From Nicotiana tabacum (lineage: Eukaryota; Streptophyta; Magnoliopsida; Solanales; Solanaceae): DNA of 64,000 nt. Positions 44,651-56,255 of this stretch are shown here, in pieces; position 1 is the first letter of the stretch; every line of letters begins with the position of its first letter. The notes below the pieces were generated by a model. It worked only from the letters and a program-made list of their open reading frames with translations, did no database searches and was not told the origin of the DNA. The stretch is from positions 65,725,026 to 65,789,025 of the forward strand of contig NC_134096.1 of the NCBI RefSeq assembly GCF_000715075.1, given 5' to 3'. The translations under genes and the position numbers were made by a program.

Positions 44651-45284
44651 TGTTTACCCTCAAAACCGGATAACAATTGAATTTATAAGTGGTTTTAAGG
44701 ATATGCGGACTAACTTGATACAAGGCAATAAATTAAGTTGCAATTGAAATAAATAATGACAAAGTAAATTCAAACCACAGAATTGGACAATTTCAGTCTT
44801 GGAAGATAGGTCACCCTCGAACCGGGTGTTCTTCGATCGGCCTTAAGATACAGATGAATAAGAGCTTAAAGGAAAAAATAATAATGTATTGCTTTTGAGT
44901 GCGTGTTACAATGTGTCTTATTAATTATCAGACCCTCTTTATATAGTAGATGAGTCCTACTTTAGGTACAATTTTATAAACGGTAAATAAATCTCTTGAT
45001 TTACTGATTGATGATCCCTTATCGATACGTGCCATGATTACCGCCGTAATATCTGACCGGTCATGGATATTTAGGCCTTATGTTGGCTATGCTAACAATG
45101 TTTCTTCGAACTCGTTCGAGGCTAGGACCGATTCAGAGATCACGATCTCGATATTCTTCGAAGGTAGGCGTTCTGCCCACGGGTTCTAACCTAGTGGGAC
45201 TTGGGGTCGATCTTTAGTCCTTTATTGCCACATTTCAAGCCTATTCTACCATGTCGCAGGCGAGCTCGATTTTGATCGTATACA
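44651..45284 (-). repeat. 5' LTR of Tat element 1
   Basis: Plus-strand limits TGTTTACCC to GATCGTATACA; 634 bp, pairing with 34098-34732. On the element's strand a TATA box (TATATAAAG) is at 44945-44937. The two LTRs differ by scattered substitutions, so the insertion is not recent. Confidence 0.88.
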
Positions 45285-45555
45285 GTAGTAGAGCAACAAC
45301 TACTTTGGAAGATGAGACTGTGTTTTCAAAAGATGCCCGAGCCATTTGAGAGAGCGCTCTAAAGCTGACATATGAAGCTTTAAAAGGAAAAATCAATATA
45401 GGTGGTAGAGAGAAATTACGTACAAGAGAGTATGAATCAATATAACTACTGATTATAAAGCTGGTTTGCGAAGAGAACATATAACTTCTAGTGATAAAGC
45501 TAGTGGAGTGCATGGTCCTCTTAAGGATTATCCCTACATGAAAGCTTTAACAAGG
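45285..45555. other. Spacer between two head-to-head Tat elements
   Basis: A 271-bp unique-looking segment separates the 5' LTRs of Tat element 1 (minus) and Tat element 2 (plus). Both LTR promoters point away from it. I recognise no gene or repeat in it. Confidence 0.6.
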
Positions 45556-46201
45556 TGTATACGGGTAAAATTGAACTCGATATTTGACCGAGCATCCAGC
45601 ACAACATTTTGGGATCAAGAGATGGTGATAAAATCTCGAAGATCGGTTCCTGCCTTACCGAATTAGTCACCGGAACCACCATACTTGCCTTCGAGTTTAC
45701 TGAGGTCATAACCGGTCCCTGTTATAACGGTCTCGAGGAACATATTGCCAGCTTATCCGACAAGGGTCCGAAATTCCCGTAACTAACCGAACATTACGGC
45801 GAAAATCACGGAACATAGCAAAAAAGGGACCAACGATCAACAAATCAAGGACCTTTTTACCATTTATGGAATAATAGAATAATACCTTAAAAGTAGGTTC
45901 CTCTAAATATATAAAAGGGGCCTCACAACTCATGAAGGACATTGTAACATACATTCATACTCAATACATTACCGCTATTCTTAAGTTCTGATCCTTTGGT
46001 GTTTTGGTGTTGATCAAAGTACATTCAGATCAAGGGCAGTCAACTGTCCTAGGCTGATATTATCCAATTCGTGTGGTTTGTAGTTAATTTATTTTTATAT
46101 ATTTCAATTACAATCTAATTTATCATTCAAGTATCAAATTAATCCGCATATCCTTTAAACCATTAACAAATTTAATTGTTATCCGATTTTGAGGGTAAAC
46201 A
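45556..46201 (+). repeat. 5' LTR of Tat element 2
   Basis: Starts TGTATACGGG and ends GAGGGTAAACA, the same termini as Tat element 1 in opposite orientation. A TATA box (TATAAAAGG) lies near 45911. The inner sequence differs strongly from the LTR of Tat element 1, so the two belong to different subfamilies. Confidence 0.85.
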
Positions 46202-46202
46202 G

Positions 46203-46222
46203 TTTGGTGCCCACCGTGGGGC
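46203..46222 (+). other. Primer binding site of Tat element 2
   Basis: TTTGGTGCCCACCGTGGGG directly after the LTR, identical to the site of Tat element 1. Confidence 0.7.
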
Positions 46223-46317
46223 TAGGGATAATAGCGGAGATTTGATACAAATCACCGTAACACACCCCATTTTACACTTGCTCTTTGAAGTATTTCTGAT
46301 TTCAGGTCAGGATCAAA

Positions 46318-46845
46318 ATGTCAAACCCATAGTTTGTCCCTCTAAACAAGGACACATAATCCAACCACCACGGCAAGAACAACAATGCAGCACTCGACAA
46401 CGAGATACCCCCGTTTTATTACGGCAGAACCCCGGTGGCGGTTCCCATCGATGCTTGTTCGCATGTGACCATCGATACAAATCAGCCTACCGACCCCGAA
46501 AACAGCATACAGAGGGAAGTCCGTTCTATATCCCAAAACACACACGACGGCGAAAATAATGGGATCAACCTATGTAAGATCTTCGAAATCCTACTGGCTT
46601 AACATATGGCGATGGCTCAATTGCAGATCCAAGGTCGAACACTGAGCAGGAATGAACCCGAGCTCTCCCGGGAAACCATCCGGAGAAACAAACAAACCTC
46701 GAAAAGAACGAGCGAGAATGAATCGGGGACTAACCCCGAAATCATTAAATTACTTGAAGAATTGACAAAACGGATAGAATCAGGGGGAAAAGAAAATCGA
46801 AGCTAACGATAAAAAGGTAGAAACCTACAATTCTAGGGTCGACCA
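46318..46845 (+). pseudogene. Tat element 2 gag, N-terminal part
   Basis: The ATG at 46318 starts a frame beginning MSNP, as in Tat element 1 (MSNS), with an early stop. Recognisable further on is NESGTNPEIIKLLEELTKRI (about 46710-46775). The gag is then cut at 46845 by the Tekay insertion and continues at 56256. Stops and small shifts are present in addition to the insertion. Confidence 0.75.
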
Positions 46846-49265
46846 TGTAACATCCCGGAAGATTTCAAAGTGTTTTAAGACCATTAAGAAGATTGGCGGG
46901 TGCTAATTATATTAATTCGAGTATGAACAAGACTGATAATTTGAATGACATCAATTGATCATGATAATATATGTATCTGGTGTATTAAGAATGGTTTATG
47001 GTCTAAGAAGAGCCCTAAGGCTAAGTCAAGTTGAAAATTATATGATGGGATAAAGTTTCAAGTGAGTACGCACAAGACCTAATGTCAAACGAGCATAACT
47101 CTCAACATATGAATATTTATAAGGTTTATAACCTATCCAATTAAATCCCTTTGAGTCTAGTTTCCAACGCATCAAACCGTTCATCATTTGGATATGTATA
47201 GAGAGAGTTATGGCCACTTTACTGGACATGTGTCATATGCGCGCCCAGATGTGCGGCCGCATATTTTTGAGAGTTTCTGCCTCAGGTGCGCGGCCAGATA
47301 CACGTCCACTTGCCCAAGTGCGAGGCCGCGCACGCAAGAACTCATTAAATAACCCCAAGGCCGGGTATTGAGAGGGGTAAAGTCATTTTGGCCTAAAATC
47401 TGATAGTTTTAGAGTGAGAGAGAGTGTCCTAGAGTGAGAAGGCGTTCTTCAATAATTGTTCTTCAATTCTTGCTCAAGTTTTGGAAGATTAAGAAGGGAA
47501 ACTCACTAGGTCTTCATCCTAGAGGTAAGATTCTACACTCTAACCTTCAATTTCGAATTTTGTCTAAGAATGGGAAATTAGCAAGACAATTCTTGGGTAT
47601 GAGAGTTGTTTATTTTCTTAAATGTGTTATCAAAGAGTGTAAGAAGATTGTTGAGCTAAAAATGGTAAAGATTGGGTTGTGGGATGATGGAATCCTCCAT
47701 TAAAGGACCTTGAAACCTTATGCACACCTAGTGTTTGATAAAATGCTCAAATGAGCTAGAACCACAATCATCCTCCTAATTTTGGTTCAATTTGTTATAT
47801 TTCTACAATAGATTGAAGTTGCTAAGAATTCCGGAATATTTTAGAGTTTAAGGAAGCTCAATTGAGGTATGTATGGCTAAACCCCCTTCTCCTTAGAATG
47901 GAATTCCATGGTGTTCATGTAATTGAAATAAGATCTTGATCATTATTGAATTGGCTATTCCTAATGTGGTTGTGTCGAAGGATATATGTTCAATATTTAT
48001 TCTAAATGTTTTATCATGTCATCTTGCCATTTGAGGATATGTTCAAAATGTGGAATATGTGTTAGAAATGTTATGACTTCATGTCAAAATCGAAATAAAG
48101 GTTGTTATGCCAAATTGTATGGAAAACCTCTATGTGCCTAAGATTCCCAGATTGTTGTGTTATGTGAACTTAATGTCTTGAATGGGAAGCCTTATTATTG
48201 TTGATAATGATTATGATAATGATATTTGAATGTGGAAAAGGGGACTGAAATTATGAAATACGGCCAAGTGCCAAGAATGATTTTGTAATCGTGATTACTA
48301 GTGCCAATGAATCGAAAGAATATGAAAGAACTATGATGTGGGATAATTGAAATTGTGGTTATGGTTGATGTCTCAAGTGAGATGGCCTAGCCGATCGGGC
48401 CATGATCGGACGCCATGCCGCACACATGGTGGTAACTGTACTGGAAATGATAATTGAAATTGTGGATATGGTTGATGTCTCAAATGAGATGACCTAGCCG
48501 ATCGGGTCGAGATCGGACTCCGTGTAAGAACACGGTGGTATTGTGGATTGTGGCATATGGCATTAAATATTACCCAACCTAATAAGATGGAAATTAACTT
48601 GAGAACTTATGTGATCCTTACATGATGTTTTAGTATTGTTTTGAAGCTCTTATTGAACTCATGACAGTTTCCCCCTTGTATTATTGTCCATTCTATTGAG
48701 ATGGTGTTTTAGCTTTACATACTAGTACTATTCGACGGTACTAACGTCCCTTTTGCCAGGGGGCGCTGCATCTTTAAATGGATGTAGGTGATTATATAGC
48801 TGACATTATTGATCGCAGTTAGGGGTACACCATCATCTTCTCAGCAGACTCGGTGAGCCCCATTTCATTCCGGGGTCATGTATTGTACCTTTTGTTTATA
48901 TTGTGGTCACTTTTTGAGGTATAGCTGGAGCCTTGTTGCCGGCACCATCTTTACTCTCTTTTGTATCTTGAGAGGCTCCGTAGACACTATGTGGGTTGTA
49001 TATGGGTGTTGGGAATGTTAAACCAGTTATGTTGTGTTTGATCACTTGTACCATTCGAACTATAAGAATATGTATTTTGAGACTTAAAGGCGCAATGGCT
49101 AATCAAATGATTTAGCATCGTATGTATGAACTTCTTACTGTATAATTTATGAAATCATGTCTTTTCTTGATCACGAGTGAATTGGGTAGAAAGAATCTAA
49201 CAGGCTTGCTCGTCCAGGTTTACTCGGCTGAGCGCCGGTCGCGTCCTCGATTTTGGAGCGTGACA
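46846..49265 (+). repeat. 5' LTR of the Tekay element
   Basis: 2420 bp, TGTAACATCCC to GCGTGACA. It contains a GC-rich patch with GCGGCCGC-like words (47239-47335) and a 108-bp tandem duplication (48341-48540). An 89-codon open frame at 47434 recurs in the other LTR but shows no known domain and is probably chance. Confidence 0.93.
48341..48540 (+). repeat. 108-bp tandem duplication in the Tekay 5' LTR
   Basis: Two diverged copies start GATAATTGAAATTGTGG at 48341 and 48449, each with a GCCGATCGGG core and an ACACGGTGG-like end. The same pair occurs in the 3' LTR at 55343 and 55451, so the duplication predates this insertion. Confidence 0.8.
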
Positions 49266-49269
49266 AACT

Positions 49270-49282
49270 TGGTATCAGAGCC
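49270..49282 (+). other. Primer binding site of the Tekay element (initiator tRNA-Met)
   Basis: TGGTATCAGAGCC five bases after the 5' LTR, the standard primer site complementary to initiator tRNA-Met. Confidence 0.9.
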
Positions 49283-51850
49283 TAAGGTTTTAAAGTGTCC
49301 TAGGATGTCTCGGAGCCGTGTCTAGTAGAGTCTTTATTATCAGTGTGTTGTCGACCACATCTATAATTAGGATGCTACTTGGACATTTAGGAATAGTACC
49401 CTTCTTTGATATTCTGAATCGTGCAATGAAACTAATTGTGGAATTGTTCCTCCTATAACGCGTGCATTGAGGTTCAAGGTAAGTTTAAATGCTCTTTTGG
49501 TTTATTCCATGTAATGTTGTCATGTGACATGACGAATGGGTAAAGGTCTGAATATTAAACAGATGGCAAATGCATCATGTTGAATGAATGGTATGGCCAT
49601 ATGAGACAAGTATATATTACCATGAGCATACTTTATATGAGAAGAGTGCTAGAAGTGATTACCCACCTCCAAAGAGGCATTGACGTGATAAATGAGACCT
49701 AAGCTTAACTAGTACATGTGAATAGTGTGGGAACCATGTGTATGATTCTAAGATGTAAATTTGTTACATAGGCACGTGATATATGAAAGGCATGGCCTGG
49801 AGAGTAATAATAAATATGTAGGTCTCTCACAGGAGACAAGAAGTTCTCAAAGGAGAGTTAAGTGAACCCACAATGAGAAGACCCTAGCACTATGAATATT
49901 ATAAAAGTCTTAGGAATGTGCTAAGTGGTGTTACACTCTAAAAAGGATATTGACACGAGGGATTTGGATCCCAAGCCTATGTGGATGAATAAGAGTAGAG
50001 GACTTATGAGGTTAATACCATGGGAACTTAAATCTCCCTAATAGTCAATCATATACAGGAGGACTAGAGATGTGAAACATGTGTCCCTCAAATTGCTAAA
50101 TTCAAGACTTGTGTCGAAATGTGAAACATTCACCCCAAGTGGGGAGGGAAGGGCCATGGTGAGGCTAGTTAAGTTCAATAAAATGAGAGTAGGGTCGTGT
50201 AGCTATGATGTTTGGATATTTTGTTGAAGACATGTCTAGTCTAAAAAAAAGCGGTAAGGGGTAACGTGATTCTCTGGGAGGATATGCAAATGATAAACCA
50301 CTAGTATGAAAATAATGTGGAAGGTTAAGAAATGTAAATTCTTCGTACGCGACAATATACATGACAGGGTAAACTATACTAGAAACTAAGAGTTGGGTTT
50401 GCAAAAGGGTTTTGTACTTGTTAGAGAGTCAAGGAAAATAGAACCCAAGGAAGTGCTACAGATCAAATGTGAAAGGCTTGCGAGTTCTTAGAATGAGTTA
50501 ATCACGGATTTGCGATTTAGCTAAAGTTCCAAGGCTTTAAGAAATACAGAACGTGTGGGAGATATAAATGTGATGTTATAATAACCCAAGAGTGCATCGG
50601 GACTTGATGGAGAGTTTCTTAAGAATCTTACAAGCAAGGAAGTGTTAAGTGATACACGGATGAACACACTTTCCCACGGATATCCCAACAAGTGTCGAGA
50701 GGCGAGCATGATAAATTCCCAACTAAGGGAAAAGACCACGTAACGTATGGAAGAATGCATGGCTATTCACTAACTAGGAAGAATGAGGCGAGAAGAATTG
50801 GAATAAAAAAATCTATAAATTTAGATGGCCATGGTTATCGAAAAATAGTTCGTATCAGAATGGTAGACTCGCCTAGAGCACAAGTGTTAATAGAATATAT
50901 AAAGGATCAACTGTAATGCAGCCGACTTGAGTGACACTGAATATCAACTAAAAGATTTAGAGGGGGTTCATGTCCATATATTACATTGGAAAGTGAGACT
51001 ACTAGTGATGAAGTGGTGGTGTGATAAACTCATCAAACCAGGCACAATGATACTACGAGTTCATGGGAGGCAAACAAGTGTGTGGCACAATAAGGTTGTC
51101 AACTATGAATTAAGGGAAAAATGGGATGGGAGTGAATGCTCCAGTCATAAAGGAAATATAGTACCAACATATTGTCTAGACTACAGGGGAAATGTTTGAA
51201 ACAGATTGAGAGAGGATGAACACTTGTTACGAACCAAACATGTTTAACATGATAATTCTTAGGCTGCAATACCAGGAAACACTATTGGTGACTACAATAC
51301 TGGGAATAAGGTGAGTTACTCATCGAGGATGGAATCAGGTGGACTAATTCCTACACGTATAAGGAAAACAAGAAGTCGTCGTTGAAGGATTTAGGAGGAT
51401 CTCAATTTTTAGAAAAGTCACAGTTCGGGCCAATGATTTTCTTGAATTGAATATATATATATATGAAGGGTGTCGATATATATTTTGGGAAGTGTTTAGC
51501 AGTAAAGAGGAATCATGAGAATGTTCACAAGGGAAGTAGAATGGTTTCTTAAAATCCGATAAGACTTATAATGAGGAAAGAAGGTGGCTAAGAAAGGTCT
51601 GAGCATGATGTTACTTCACATATTGAGGCAATGCCATGCAGGTTGATGTCATCAGGGTGTGCGCACAAGCTAGTAGATGTTATTCATTTGAAACAGATGG
51701 TCCCATAAAAAAATTGACCTAGTAATGTCTTTTGTTGAGAAATTTGGAAAAAACAAGTTGCAAGTACTAATAAGATTGTAACCGTATCAAGGAAATTTTT
51801 GTAGAACTCAATTCCTAGGAGGTCATATAAAAGATAAATCTGATATAGAT
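49283..51850 (+). other. Non-coding internal region where gag, protease and RT should be
   Basis: About 2.6 kb with only short frames and no gag, protease or reverse transcriptase motif. The first 200 bp look like a normal Tekay leader. The rest is unrecognised and may be unrelated filler or fully decayed sequence. Confidence 0.55.
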
Positions 51851-51859
51851 GTTCCACTA

Positions 51860-53439
51860 ATAATGCAATGTGGCAAGATGATCATTTATGCCTCTAGGCA
51901 ACTCAAGAATCATGAAAATAATTATCCAACACATGACTTAGAACTTGCGGCGGTGGTTTCTGCATTAAAGATTTGGTGTCATTATTTGTATGGGGTCCAC
52001 GTAGATGTATTCACGGACCACAAGAGTCTTCAATATATTTTCAAACAAAAGGGGCTGAATCTGAGGTAGAGAAGATGGCTTGAGTTACTCAAGGATTACA
52101 ACATTAATATTCTATATCACCCAGGGAAAGCCAATGTTGTGGCAGATTCTCTTAGCTGGAAATCTATGGGCAGCTTAGCACACTTGGAGGTATATCAAAG
52201 GCCATTGGCCAAGGAAGTCCATCTATTGGCTAGTTTGGGAGTTCTTCTTGCGGACTCTAATGAAGGAGGGGTAATCGTACAAAATAGGGCTGAATCATCA
52301 CTTGTTGTGGAATTCAAGGAGAAGCAATAAAACGATCCATTGTTGGGACAGACCATAGAAATTCCAATGTGTAAATGGGAAATAATTAATATGGATTTTG
52401 TGGTAGGATTGCCTCGTACTCCTCGTAAGTTTGACTCAATTTGGATGAATGTGGATTGACTCACGATATCAGCACACTTCTTGCCGGTTAAGGCTACCGA
52501 TACAATATGCTTAGTTGTATATCAAAAAAATAGTCAGGTTGCATGGCACTCTGGTTTCCATCATTTCTGATCGGGGAGCACAATTCACTACTAATTTTTG
52601 GAAGAAATTTCAACAAGGTTTGGGTACTCAGGTGAATCTTAGTACATCCTTTCACCCGCAGACTGACAGGGAGGCAGAGAGGACTATTCAAACGCTTGAG
52701 GATATGTTGCGCGCTTGTGTTCTAGACTTCAAAGATAGATGGGACGATCATTTACCAATTACCACTCATAGAGTTTGCTTATAACAACAACTTTCATGCT
52801 AGTGTTCAGATGGCACTATTTGAGGCATTATATGGTAGGAGATGTAGATCTCCTATTGGGTGGTTTGAAATTGGGGAAGCAAAGTTGATAGGGCCAGACC
52901 TTGTGCATCAGGCTATAGAAAAGGTTAAAATCTTTAAGGAGTGGTTGAAGACTGCTCAGAGTCGTCAGAAGTCCTATTCGGACGTTCGTCGTAGGGATTT
53001 GGAGTTCAAAGATGATGATTGGGTATTCTTGAAGGTTTCCCCCATGAAGGGTGTAATGCGATTTGGGAAAAAAAAAAGAAAAGAGAAATTGAGTCTGAGG
53101 TATGTCGGACCGTACAGAATCATTCAGAGGATCGGTGAGGTGGCGTACAAGCTTGAGCTACCGCCTAAAATGTCATTAGTGCACCCAGTGTTTCATGTGT
53201 CTATGTTGAATAAAGTAGTTGGAGACCCGACAGTCATTGTTCTGATTGAGACTATTGAGGTTACTGAAGAATTGACTTATGAGAAGATTCCAGTTTCTAT
53301 TATTGATCAGCAAGTTTGAAAGTTGAGAAATAAAGAAATTGCCTCCGTGAAAGTGCTATGGAGAAACCAACGGATTGAAGAGGCTACTTGGGAGGCCGAG
53401 GAAGATATGAAGAAAAAGTACCCTTATTTGTTTGAATAG
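51860..53439 (+). pseudogene. Tekay pol remnant: RNase H end, integrase and chromodomain
   Basis: Homology begins mid-RNase H ([20 protein letters not shown] at about 51890) and continues through [11 protein letters not shown]. After a gap lacking the integrase zinc finger, it resumes with the integrase core: NMDFVVGLPRTPRKFDSIWM (about 52390), ISDRGAQFTTNFWKKF (about 52564) and the glutamate in DREAERTIQ (about 52664). The GPYRIIQRIGEVAYKLELPP segment is the GPY/F-type integrase tail. A chromodomain remnant follows (VLWRNQRIEEATWEAEEDMK), ending at the stop at 53437. Stops occur after KGLNLR, at 52328 and at 53317, with frameshifts near 52520 and 52790. Confidence 0.88.
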
Positions 53440-53812
53440 CTATGTAATCGTTCTATGAAATTGTTCCCTATGAATTACGTATCATTTGTACAATTTAAGT
53501 TAAGGTGTTCCTTTATGGTATTATACTGCTCGTGAGGCCACAGTTGGCATTGTTTTAATGTTATGTTGCATCACTGGTTCATGTATATGTTGTTAGGACT
53601 GGTTTTGGTGATTCTCTGGCGGGTGGTTAGGCCCAATTGCAGAGGACACTTTGCCAAAATTTCTGAAAAATTTGGGAGTTAGCCGAATTTTGGGGCCTTA
53701 AGGAAGTTGAAATGTTGGAAGAATATCTTAGATCTATACGAAGTCAAGAACGATTAAAGATGATGGTTAAGGTGAAAGGAAGATAATACTGTGCCTAATA
53801 ATATCTTGTAAA

Positions 53813-53830
53813 ACATTCGAGGATGAATGT
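53813..53830 (+). other. Stem-loop upstream of the Tekay polypurine tract
   Basis: ACATTC pairs with GAATGT around the loop GAGGAT. It ends four bases before the polypurine tract and is homologous in position to the stem-loop at 2215-2232, with a compensated base-pair change. Confidence 0.6.
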
Positions 53831-53834
53831 TCTT

Positions 53835-53847
53835 AAGTGGGGGAGAA
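53835..53847 (+). other. Polypurine tract of the Tekay element
   Basis: AAGTGGGGGAGAA directly before the 3' LTR start TGTAAC. It matches the tract at 2239-2251 at 12 of 13 bases. Confidence 0.88.
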
Positions 53848-56250
53848 TGTAACACCCTAGAAAATTTCGAAGTGTTTTAAGACTATTAAGAAGATTGGCG
53901 GGTGCTAATTATATTAATTTGGGTATGAACAAGACTGATAATTTGCATGACATCAATTGATCATGATAATATATGTATGTTGTGCATTAAGAATGGTTTA
54001 TGGTCTAAGAAGAGCCTTAAGGCTAAGTCAAGTTGAGAATTATATGATGGGATAAAGTTTCAAGTGAGTTTGCACAAGACCTAACTTCAAACGAGAATAA
54101 CTCTCAAGATATGAATATTTATATGGTGTATAACCTATCAAATTAAAGCCCTTTGAGTCTAATTTCGAACACATCAAACCTTTCATCATTTGGATATTTA
54201 TAGAGAAAGTTATGGCCACTTTACTGGACCTGTGTCATATGCGCGCCCAGATGTGCGGCCGCGCATTTTTGAGAGTTTCTGCCTCAGGTGCGCGGCCAGA
54301 TACACGTCCACTTGCCCAGGTGTGAGGCCGCGCACGCAAGAACTCATTAAATAACACCAAGGCCGGGTATTGAGAGGGGTAAAGTCATTTTGGCCTAAAA
54401 TCTTATAGTTTTAGAGTGAGAGAGAGTGTCCTAGAGTGAGAAGGCGTTCTTCAATAATTGTTCTTCAATTCTTGCTCAAGTTTTGGAAGATTAAGAAGGG
54501 AAACTCACTAGGTCTTCATCCTAGAGGTAAGATTCTACACTCTAACCCTCAATTTCGAATTTTTTCTAAGAATGGGAAATTAGCAAGACAATTCTTGGGT
54601 ATGAGAGTTGTTTATTTTCTTGCATGTGTTATCAAAGAGTGTAGGAAGATTGTTGAGCTTAAAATGGTAAAGATTGGGTTGTGGGATGATGGAATCCACC
54701 ATTAAAGGACCTTGGAACCTTATGCACACCTAGTGTTTGATAAAATGCTCAAATGAGCTAGAACCATAATCATCCTCCTAATTTTGGTTCAATTTGTTAT
54801 ATTTCTACAATAGATTGAAGTTGCTAAGAATTCCGGAACATTTTAGAGTTTAAGGAAGCTCAATTGAGGTATGTATGGCTAAACCCCCTTCTTCTTAGAA
54901 TCGAATTCCACGGTGTTCATGTAATTGAATTAAGACCTTGATCATTATTGAATTGGCTATTCCTAATGTGGTTGTGTCGAAGGATATATGTTCAATATTT
55001 ACTCTAAATGTTTTATCATGTCATCTTGCCATTTGAGGATATGTTGCAAATGTGGAATATGTGTTAGAGATGTTATGACTTCATGTCAAAATCGAAATAA
55101 AGGTTGTTATGCCCAATTGTATGAAAAGCCTCTATGTCCCTAAGATTCCCAGATTATTGTGGTATGTGAACTTAATGTCTTAAATGGGAAGCCTTATTGT
55201 TGTTGATAATGATTATGACAATGATATTTGAATGTGAAAAAGGGGACTGAAATTATGAAATGTGGCCAAGTGCCAAGAATGATTTTGTAATCGTGATTAC
55301 TAGTGCCAATGAATCGAAAGAATATGAAAGAACTATGATGTGAGATAATTGAAATTGTGGTTATGGTTGATGTCTCAAGTGAGATGGCCTAGACGATCGG
55401 GCCGTGATCGGACACCATGCCGCACACATGGTGGTAAGTGTGCTGGAAATGATAATTGAAATTGTGGATATGGTTGATGTCTCAAATGAGATGACCTAGC
55501 CGATCGGGTCGAGATCGGACTCCGTGTAAAAATACAGTGGTATTGTGGATTGTGGCATAACCTAATAAGATGGAAATTAACTTGAGAACTTATGTGATCC
55601 TTACTTGATGTTTTAGTATTGTTTTTAGAAGCTCTTATTGAACTCATGACTGTTTCCCCTTTGTTTTATTGTCCTAATTATTGAGATGGTGTTTTAGCTT
55701 TACATACTAGTACTATTCGATGGTACTAACGTCCCTTTTACCGGGGGCACTGCATCTTTAAATGGATGCAGGTGATTACATAGAAGACAATGTTGATCGC
55801 AGTTAGTGGTACATCATCATCTTCTTAGCAGACTCGGTGAGCCCCATTTCATTCCGGGGTCATGTATTGTACCTTTTGTTTATATTGTGGTCATTTTTTA
55901 GGTATAGCCGGGGCCTTGTTGCCGGCACCATCTTTACTCTCTTTTGTATCTATAGAGGCTCCGTAGACACTATGTGGGTTGTATATGGGTGTTGGGAATG
56001 TTAAACCAGTTATGTTGTGTTTGATCACTTGTTCAATTCGAACTATAAGAAATATGTATTTTGAGACTTAAAGGCTTAATGGCTAAACAAATGATTTAGC
56101 ATCGTATGTATGAACTTCTTGCTGTATAATTTATGAAATCATGTCTTTTTTTGATCACGGGTGAATTGGGTAGAAAGAATCTAACAGGCTTGCTCGGCCG
56201 GGTTTACTCGGCTGAGCGTCGGTCGCGCTCCTCGGTTTTGGGGCGTGACA
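53848..56250 (+). repeat. 3' LTR of the Tekay element
   Basis: 2403 bp, TGTAACACCC to GCGTGACA, followed by the target duplication GACCA. It aligns along its length with 46846-49265 with scattered differences and small indels. It carries the same tandem duplication (55343-55545). Confidence 0.93.
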
Positions 56251-56255
56251 GACCA

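Larger units (their letters stand above)
34098..45284 (-). mobile_element. Tat-lineage Ty3/gypsy retrotransposon 1 (minus strand)
   Basis: LTRs at 34098-34732 and 44651-45284 (minus-strand ends TGTATACGATC and GGGTAAACA) bound an 11.2 kb element. Gag, protease, RT, two RNase H domains and integrase lie on the minus strand, in order from 44533 down to about 39075. A second, chimeric RNase H after the first is a hallmark of the Tat lineage. Between pol and the 3' LTR, on the opposite strand, is a multi-exon gene (35122-37874). Coding parts carry several frameshifts and stops. The 5-bp flanks TCAGT and GTAGT do not form a clean target duplication, so the ends may have been altered. Confidence 0.88.
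46846..56250 (+). mobile_element. Tekay-type chromovirus, internally deleted, inserted in Tat element 2
   Basis: LTRs at 46846-49265 and 53848-56250, each TGTAACA to GTGACA, bound a 9.4 kb element. The 5-bp duplication GACCA at 46841-46845 and 56251-56255 is perfect. A primer site for initiator tRNA-Met follows the 5' LTR, and a polypurine tract precedes the 3' LTR. Only the end of RNase H, part of integrase and a C-terminal chromodomain are recognisable. Gag, protease and RT are absent, so the copy was non-autonomous or lost them. The chromodomain and primer site support the Tekay lineage. The LTRs differ modestly. Confidence 0.93.

Noticed and set aside
47239..47335. GC-rich words in the Tekay LTR as a third helically phased array
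   Set aside because: GCGGCCGC-like words are present, but the first two centres are only 14 bp apart and the rest are irregular, so I do not claim phasing here.
47434..47703. 89-codon frame repeated at 54436-54705 with nearly the same protein
   Set aside because: Its conservation comes from the two copies being the two LTRs of one element. No known domain, Lys-rich chance frame.
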